The position numbers and the translations under genes are program-made. Below are positions 59,341-64,000 of a stretch of 64,000 nt of DNA, piece by piece (position 1 is the stretch's first letter; every line of letters begins with the position of its first letter). The stretch covers positions 3,403,790-3,467,789 of the forward strand of contig NZ_CP096884.1 in assembly GCF_023273855.1 (NCBI RefSeq), written 5' to 3'. The notes under the pieces are model-generated. The model worked only from the letters and a program-made list of their open reading frames with translations. It did not search any database and was not told where the DNA came from. This DNA comes from Seonamhaeicola sp. ML3 (lineage in GTDB: Bacteria; Bacteroidota; Bacteroidia; Flavobacteriales; Flavobacteriaceae).

Positions 59341-60194
59341 AATATTCCTTTAACCATTCTATCTTTTTTAAAGATATCCTGTTTTAATTCTATATTATTA
59401 AAGTTATAATCTTTCAATAATTGAAGCATCTCTTTTCCTAAATATTCATTGATTTCAAAATACAATGCACCATCAGCCTTTAAATTCGTTTTGGCAAAAC
59501 TGCAAATAGCATCATAAAACAACAATGGATTATCATCTTCAACAAATAATGCCAAATGAGGTTCATTATTCAAGACATTTGGTTTCATTAGCTCCTTTTC
59601 TTTTTTCCGTACATAAGGCGGATTGGAAACAATCACATCAAACTTTGGTCCTCGGTCTTCGGTCATCGGTCTTAAAATATCATCCTCAACAAATTCGACA
59701 TCAACCTTATTGAGTTCAGCATTATGGCTAGCAATTTTTAAAGCCTCTTTACTAACATCTAAAGCATATACTTTAGCTTTAGGTAGCTTTTTTGCTAAGG
59801 TAATAGCAATGCATCCGCTTCCAGTACCAATGTCCAATATTTGCAGCCCCCTGGATTCTTCGCTACGCTCTGAATGACAGCCAACAATCCAATCAACCAG
59901 TTCTTCAGTTTCGGGCCTTGGAATCAAGACAGATTCGTTCACTTTAAACGACAATCCAAAAAATTCGGTTTCTCCTAATATATATTGTATCGGTTTTTCT
60001 TGACTCAATAAAACTAGAGCATCAAAAATAGAATTGGAATTATCTACCTCCAAATTCACATCCATAGCCAATTGCAATCTAGAGATTCCATAGTAAGCCT
60101 CGGTTATCATAAAAAAGAAATTATCTATTTCTTCCTTAGGGTAGATTGAATTTAATTCTGAATGGAATTTATTTTGAATGTCTTTTAATTTCAT
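59331..60194 (-). CDS. prmC: Release-factor glutamine methyltransferase PrmC with in-frame repeat insertions
   Basis: Methylates the GGQ glutamine of release factors RF1/RF2 with S-adenosylmethionine. 287 residues from ATG 60194, which overlaps the GNAT stop by 4 bases (ATGA). The SAM site is DIGTGSGCIAI (121-131), and the catalytic NPPY is at 191-194. Two inserts are odd: residues 106-116 (CHSERSEESRG) are encoded by a REP-like element, and 177-184 (MTEDRGPK) by a 7-bp-periodic repeat. Both keep the frame and fall in loops: before the SAM motif and before NPPY. Catalytic residues are intact. Confidence 0.93.
   Translation of the reverse strand: MKLKDIQNKFHSELNSIYPKEEIDNFFFMITEAYYGISRLQLAMDVNLEVDNSNSIFDALVLLSQEKPIQYILGETEFFGLSFKVNESVLIPRPETEELVDWIVGCHSERSEESRGLQILDIGTGSGCIAITLAKKLPKAKVYALDVSKEALKIASHNAELNKVDVEFVEDDILRPMTEDRGPKFDVIVSNPPYVRKKEKELMKPNVLNNEPHLALFVEDDNPLLFYDAICSFAKTNLKADGALYFEINEYLGKEMLQLLKDYNFNNIELKQDIFKKDRMVKGILSS
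59647..59671. repeat. GGTCNTC heptad repeat inside prmC
   Basis: GGTC-CTC-GGTC-TTC-GGTC-ATC-GGTC: three and a half perfect 7-bp units. On the coding strand it reads as GACCGAT/GACCGAA/GACCGAG words and encodes RPMTEDRGP. Because 7 is not a multiple of 3, changes in unit number would usually shift the frame. Confidence 0.8.
59847..59880. repeat. REP-like element inside prmC
   Basis: On the coding strand it runs CTGTCATTCAGAGCGTAGCG then AAGAATCCAGGGG, the look of a common Bacteroidota dispersed REP, translated here as CHSERSEESRG. CHSERSEESR is a peptide often seen in spurious ORFs of such repeats. Confidence 0.85.
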
Positions 60195-60682
60195 AAATCC
60201 TTTATCATCCAAACTCCACAACTATAGTGCCCCGTATTTCCCAAGGCAGCATCTAGATGTTCAAAACCATAACTTTCATAAATATGAATGGCAGCTTTTA
60301 ATTGTGGTGCCGATTCTAAATAACATTTTGCATAACCTAAATCTTTAGCAGCCTCTAAACAGGTTTCGAACATTTTCTTACCAAGACCTTTAACTCTTAC
60401 TTTTGGAGAAAAATACATTTTTTGAAGCTCACAAATACTGTTGTCAAAATCTTTTAAAGGTTTGATTCCTGCACCACCCAGAACCTCACCGTTATTATCA
60501 ATTACAAAATACACATCGTTAGCATTTTGATAAGACTCAAACATCCTTGGCGTTTCTTCATCTTCATAAGCCGTACCCTCTAATGGAATTTTAAACTCAT
60601 GAAAACATGCCCGAATAACTTGCTCTAGCTGAGCATTGTCTTGAGGCTGAATTTCTCGAATAACAATAGTATCTTTACTCAC
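60191..60682 (-). CDS. GNAT-family acetyltransferase
   Basis: 163 residues of the GNAT fold: beta-strand IVIREIQPQDNAQLEQVI at the N-terminus, VYFVIDNNGEVLGGAGI, and the acetyl-CoA loop VRVKGLGKKMFETCLEAA (Q/RxxGxG/A type), then YAKCYLESAP and YESYGFEHL. Substrate unknown (small molecule or protein N-terminus). It overlaps prmC by the ATGA, so the two are co-translated. Divergent from the LEA14-like gene, whose start region is close by. Confidence 0.88.
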   Translation of the reverse strand: MSKDTIVIREIQPQDNAQLEQVIRACFHEFKIPLEGTAYEDEETPRMFESYQNANDVYFVIDNNGEVLGGAGIKPLKDFDNSICELQKMYFSPKVRVKGLGKKMFETCLEAAKDLGYAKCYLESAPQLKAAIHIYESYGFEHLDAALGNTGHYSCGVWMIKDL

Positions 60683-60729
60683 TTTAAAACGGTACTTTTA
60701 TGCAAGTGAAGATACTTAAATATGAAATT

Positions 60730-61185
60730 ATGAAAATATGGGCTTTCATTATTTTATCAACAATATTATGCTCGGGATGCTCTGTAAAAGAAAAGCCCGA
60801 ATTCATAAAAGTAGAAAATATAAAGGTGTTAGAATCCACCTCTAAATATGTTACAATTACTGCCGATGCTTTTTTCTTAAACCCCAACGATATAGGAGGC
60901 GAATTAAAAACCGATGCCATAAAAGTTTATGTAAACGACAACGAAATGGCTACCGTTTCAACCGAAAGTTTTAAAGTCCCTGCCAAAGCCGAGTTTTCTA
61001 TTCCGTTAAAAACTCAAATACCAACAGATAGCATTTTAAGCGGGAAAAGTATTGGCGGATTAATTAATAGTCTGTTCAGTAAAAAAATAAAGGTTCAATA
61101 TAAAGGCGATATTGTTTACAAGGCTTTGTTCTTTTCTTATAAGTACAGTATCGAAAAAACCGATAAAATAAAAATTAAACTATAG
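60730..61185 (+). CDS. LEA14-like lipoprotein
   Basis: 151 residues from ATG 60730, with lipobox SGC (CSGCSVKEK, Cys17). The body has the Late-embryogenesis-abundant/LEA14 beta-fold look: FIKVENIKVLESTSKYVTITADAFFLNPNDIGGELKTDAIKVYVND, then FKVPAKAEFSIPLKTQIPTDSI. These are extracytoplasmic, possibly stress or envelope related; function unproven. An upstream in-frame ATG (60700) is possible, but the later one gives the classical lipoprotein signal. ribD follows with a 2-base gap. Confidence 0.8.
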   Translation: MKIWAFIILSTILCSGCSVKEKPEFIKVENIKVLESTSKYVTITADAFFLNPNDIGGELKTDAIKVYVNDNEMATVSTESFKVPAKAEFSIPLKTQIPTDSILSGKSIGGLINSLFSKKIKVQYKGDIVYKALFFSYKYSIEKTDKIKIKL

Positions 61186-61187
61186 CT

Positions 61188-62192
61188 TTGGAAAACCATG
61201 AGTTGTATATAAGGCGCTGCATAGAAATTGCCAAAAACGGATTAGGAACTACAAGGCCAAATCCTATGGTTGGCGCCATTATTGTTCATAATGATAAGAT
61301 AATAGGCGAAGGTTATACGAGTCCTTATGGAGGCTCCCACGCCGAAGTTAATGCCATTAAGTCCGTTAAGAATAAAGTACTTTTAAAAGCGTCTACTATT
61401 TACGTCACCCTAGAACCTTGTTCTCATCATGGAAAAACACCACCATGTAGCGATTTAATCATTAGAAATGAAATTCCCCATGTAGTTATTGGCTGTTTGG
61501 ATGACAACGAATTAGTTGCTGGTAAAGGCGTTAAACGATTAAGGGAAGCTGGTACCAATGTTACCGTTGGAGTTCTAGAAAACGAATGTAGAGAACACCA
61601 CAAGCGTTTTTTTACCTTTCACAATAAAAAACGCCCTTACATTATTTTGAAATGGGCAGAAACTGAGGATGGATTTATAGCGCCCCAAACTAAAGATGAA
61701 CAAAAGCCCGTTTGGATCACCAATAAGCGCTCTAGGCAATTGGTACATAAATGGCGAGCCGAAGAACAAGCCATTTTAGTTGGCACTAATACGGTTTTGC
61801 AAGACAACCCAAGTTTAACGGTTCGTGATTGGACAGGGCAAAACCCTATTAGAATTGTAATAGACAAAGTCAACAAACTTTCTAGGGATTTTAAAATCTT
61901 TAATAATGATGCTGAAACCGTTGTGGTTTCAAATGAAACTATCGATTTCAAAAAAAATGTGGGGCAACAAATTTGCGACCTATTATTTGAAGGCAACATC
62001 AATTCGGTAATCATTGAAGGGGGCAGTAAAACCCTTCAAACATTTATAGATGAAAATCTTTGGGATGAAGCCAGGGTATTTACGGGAAGTAATACTTTTA
62101 AAAGCGGTACAAAAGCACCAAAGTTTTCAGGGAACTTAATTTCTGAAACCAAAATAAATACCGAGATTCTCAAAATTTTTAAAAATGATTAG
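61188..62192 (+). CDS. ribD: Riboflavin biosynthesis protein RibD
   Basis: Bifunctional second and third steps of riboflavin synthesis. The N-terminal deaminase (about 1-145) has the zinc site SHAEVNAI and PCSHHGKTPPC (His + two Cys), and the C-terminal reductase has ILVGTNTVLQDNPSLTVR and SVIIEGGSKTLQTFI. 334 residues, normal. The start is TTG at 61188: the conserved YIRRCIEIAKNGLGTTRPNPMVGA needs it, and the first ATG would be inside that block. The HAD gene overlaps it by 8 bases. Confidence 0.94.
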   Translation: MENHELYIRRCIEIAKNGLGTTRPNPMVGAIIVHNDKIIGEGYTSPYGGSHAEVNAIKSVKNKVLLKASTIYVTLEPCSHHGKTPPCSDLIIRNEIPHVVIGCLDDNELVAGKGVKRLREAGTNVTVGVLENECREHHKRFFTFHNKKRPYIILKWAETEDGFIAPQTKDEQKPVWITNKRSRQLVHKWRAEEQAILVGTNTVLQDNPSLTVRDWTGQNPIRIVIDKVNKLSRDFKIFNNDAETVVVSNETIDFKKNVGQQICDLLFEGNINSVIIEGGSKTLQTFIDENLWDEARVFTGSNTFKSGTKAPKFSGNLISETKINTEILKIFKND

Positions 62193-62793
62193 CACCATTA
62201 TTTTTGATTTCGGTAACGTATTCATAAACTTAAATGATGCCTACACAATAGACTATATCAAGCATTTTGAATCTTCCGAACATTTTGATGACATCATAAA
62301 AACCAATCTCTTGTTTGAAAAAGGAGAAATTTCAAAGGATACTTTTTTGGCAAATTACCAATATTATTTCCCAGAACAATCCAAAGGTGACATTATTAGC
62401 AAGTGGAATTCTATCTTAGCAGATTTCCCAAAGCATAGATTAAACTTTTTAAAGGATTTAAAAGAAAACGCCTCTTATAAATTAATCTTGTTAAGCAACA
62501 CAAACGAAATTCATATCGACTGGATTAAAGAAAACATCCCTTTCTTTGAAGAGTTCAAGAATTGTTTTTACAAATTTTACCTTTCTCATGAAATTAATTT
62601 AAGAAAACCTGATGAGAGTATTTTCAAATATGTACTAAACAAAAACAACCTAAATGCTGAATCATGTCTTTTTGTTGACGACAACAAAAGTAATATTGAA
62701 ACTGCAAAAAATTTGAACTTTCACTCGTGGCACATAAACCCAAAAACCGAAGACGTTTCAACATTATTCAACACTAAAAGTTACTTGTTTTAA
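62185..62793 (+). CDS. HAD-family hydrolase
   Basis: 202 residues. Motif I is DFGNVFINL (Asp9 nucleophile; the second acidic residue is Asn in DFGN, a frequent variant of the group), motif II LLSNTNEIH, and motif III/IV LRKPDESIF...CLFVDDNKSNIETA. It resembles the YihX/alpha-glucose-1-phosphatase-like subgroup with an alpha-helical cap. Substrate unknown. Starts 8 bases inside ribD, so it is part of that operon. Confidence 0.88.
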   Translation: MISTIIFDFGNVFINLNDAYTIDYIKHFESSEHFDDIIKTNLLFEKGEISKDTFLANYQYYFPEQSKGDIISKWNSILADFPKHRLNFLKDLKENASYKLILLSNTNEIHIDWIKENIPFFEEFKNCFYKFYLSHEINLRKPDESIFKYVLNKNNLNAESCLFVDDNKSNIETAKNLNFHSWHINPKTEDVSTLFNTKSYLF

Positions 62794-62802
62794 TTTTTTA
62801 TT

Positions 62803-63411
62803 TTGAAAGAACAGGACACTTATCAAACCATAACCTCAATAACTGGAAGCATTTTGTTTAAGGACAAAAACAGTAAATTTATTGGTTATGCCTACCCTGT
62901 TGCAAATGAAGATGAGGTTAAGAAGCACATCGAAGCTCTAAAGAAAGAACATCATGCAGCTCGCCATTGGTGTTATGCTTACAGAATTGGCACAGAATCC
63001 TTTTTATTTAGAGCCAATGATGATGGCGAACCCAGCAATTCTGCAGGTATGCCCATTTATAATCAAATCCAATCTTTTGATGTTACCAATATTCTAATTG
63101 TGGTAGTTCGTTATTTTGGCGGCGTTAAACTTGGTGTTAGCGGACTAATCAATGCTTACAAAACCACAGCTCAACTTACTTTAGAATCATCTACTATTGT
63201 TGAAAAAACAATTAATGTCGACTTTTTAGTTTCTTTTGGTTACAAAAACATGAATACAGTAATGCGTATTGTAAAAGAACGAAACTTAAAAATAACCAAT
63301 CAAAATATGGAAATGGATTGTGAGATTATAATATCGGTAAGAAAAAAAGATGCCGAGGCCACCTATAATAATTTCAATAGACTATACGAAGTAACAATAA
63401 AAGCGCTTTAA
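62803..63411 (+). CDS. YigZ/IMPACT family protein
   Basis: 202 residues. The IMPACT N-terminal domain shows SILFKDKNSKFIGYAYPV, HHAARHWCYAYRIG, DDGEPSNSAGMPIYNQI and VVVRYFGGVKLGVSGLINAYKTTA, followed by the DUF1949-like C-terminal part. YigZ proteins may control translation or act on aminopeptidase-like targets, but activity is unclear. The start is TTG at 62803; no ATG precedes the conserved block. Ends by overlapping the convergent thioesterase gene by 4 bases. Confidence 0.9.
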   Translation: MKEQDTYQTITSITGSILFKDKNSKFIGYAYPVANEDEVKKHIEALKKEHHAARHWCYAYRIGTESFLFRANDDGEPSNSAGMPIYNQIQSFDVTNILIVVVRYFGGVKLGVSGLINAYKTTAQLTLESSTIVEKTINVDFLVSFGYKNMNTVMRIVKERNLKITNQNMEMDCEIIISVRKKDAEATYNNFNRLYEVTIKAL

Positions 63412-63812
63412 TATAACCTATCTACGACATCCAAAATATACTTTGGAGCTCTAGTTGGTCTATTCGTTTCTTTATCTATAAAAACTAAAGTTGTACTTGC
63501 TGTAGTTAAAACTTCACCTTTTTCATTTGTAATTTCATAGTTAAATTCAATCTTAGCGGTTGGCCTGTTTTTAAGTTGAGTTTTTACATTAATTACATCG
63601 TCATAACCTGCTGATTTTTTATAATTTATCTTTAAAGAAACAACTGGAAGCATGATACCGTTTTCTTCCATGGATTTGTATGAAATTCCCATCTTCCTAA
63701 GCCACTCAATTCGTCCCATTTCAAGGTATAACGCGTAATTACCATGGTATACTACACCCATTTGGTCTGTTTCACCATATCTCACCCTTATTTGTATTTC
63801 GTCGAATTTCAT
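63408..63812 (-). CDS. Acyl-CoA thioesterase, 4HBT family (YbgC/FadM type)
   Basis: 134 residues from ATG 63812. The hotdog-fold motifs VRYGETDQMGVVYHGNYALYLEMGRIEWLRKMG carry the catalytic Asp of the 4-hydroxybenzoyl-CoA thioesterase group (here in ETDQMG). It hydrolyses acyl-CoA thioesters. A longer frame up to 63851 exists but has only a TTG start and no conserved residues. Its stop codon overlaps that of yigZ (convergent, 4 bases). Confidence 0.9.
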   Translation of the reverse strand: MKFDEIQIRVRYGETDQMGVVYHGNYALYLEMGRIEWLRKMGISYKSMEENGIMLPVVSLKINYKKSAGYDDVINVKTQLKNRPTAKIEFNYEITNEKGEVLTTASTTLVFIDKETNRPTRAPKYILDVVDRLY

Positions 63813-64000
63813 TCTTGTTTTTAAATATTTTTTTGTAGTTTCGGAAAGCAAATAAACATGAGGAAAAATTTCTAGAAATTCAATATAATTTGATTTTTTT
63901 TTTAAGAATTTTGTTCACATATTTGCCATGGGAACGGGGGAACAAAACGGGGGTCTCTTTCTTTAAAACTAACTAACAAACAAACCTGAAAATTTAACCA
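63813..64000 (+). promoter_or_regulatory. Probable leader of a rightward gene beyond the window edge
   Basis: The region has no ORF. It holds two copies of AACGGGGG (63933-63940 and 63946-63953, 13 bases apart), then a 4-bp-periodic ACTA/ACAA tract (about 63968-63983), and ends in AAATTTAACCA, where a start codon could follow directly. This looks like a G-run mRNA leader. I see no DnaA boxes. The downstream gene cannot be seen. Confidence 0.35.

Noticed and set aside
63813..64000. Replication origin or dnaA promoter at the right edge
   Set aside because: I see no DnaA box and no AT-rich unwinding repeats; the thioesterase alone does not prove an origin.

Overview
The window is AT-rich chromosomal DNA of a Bacteroidota bacterium, most likely a marine Flavobacteriaceae. 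The evidence is: promoter -7 elements of the TAnnTTTG type, lipoproteins and TonB/CarboxypepD_reg proteins, bacillithiol synthesis (BshC), a DUF4835/BamD/RpoZ/CoaBC/RecN block, ParE-ParC in tandem, and families that are largely Bacteroidota-specific (DUF6146, DUF6787, DUF6913, TIGR02757). I saw no tRNA, rRNA, insertion sequence, phage or CRISPR. It reads as core genome with a few accessory cassettes.

Layout. 1-5.2 kb (leftward): LysM/periplasmic-binding protein cut by the edge, guaA, bshC. 5.5-10.4 kb (rightward): a collagen-like lipoprotein, a di-haem cytochrome c peroxidase and a CarboxypepD_reg surface protein. 10.5-17.4 kb (leftward): parC, parE, an EamA transporter, ychF. 17.7-22.7 kb: a small secreted repeat protein, then a divergent ferredoxin / acyl-CoA reductase pair followed by serC, serA and a DUF937 protein. 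22.9-27.2 kb: two small conserved proteins, then a three-gene cassette (Cys/His-rich small protein, ZnuD-like TonB receptor, acidic lipoprotein) that looks like a metal-uptake unit. 27.2-33.5 kb: a LolD-type ATPase, an orphan lipoprotein, an MFS carrier, TIGR02757 and an M61 peptidase. 33.6-38.8 kb: a glycosyltransferase, then a tight operon of a BatA/VWA protein, a dihydroorotase-like pseudoenzyme, a small membrane protein and an esterase. 39.0-39.7 kb: a CrtW-like carotenoid ketolase behind an unusual palindromic promoter.

39.8-54.2 kb is almost entirely leftward: a two-component system; the phzF-like / glycosyltransferase / YbbR / coaE operon; fabI; the bamD-rpoZ-coaBC-DUF4835-recN operon; an inward-rectifier K+ channel; DUF6913-dapA. 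54.2-56.3 kb (rightward) carries a 5'-nucleotidase split into two genes, and DoxX. 56.3-60.7 kb (leftward) carries a membrane protein, ligA, prmC and a GNAT enzyme. 60.7-63.4 kb (rightward) is a LEA14-like lipoprotein, ribD, HAD and YigZ. The window ends with a leftward thioesterase and the leader of a rightward gene beyond the edge.

The most unusual structure lies in dispersed repeats. Small REP-like palindromes and 6-7-bp-periodic tracts occur between genes, and three of them lie in prmC: two read through in frame and one contains the stop codon. Other points of interest are the metal cassette, the crtW-like operator, the dihydroorotase homologue lacking its metal-binding HxH, the split nucleotidase, and several -7 elements so close to the start codon that the mRNA would be nearly leaderless.
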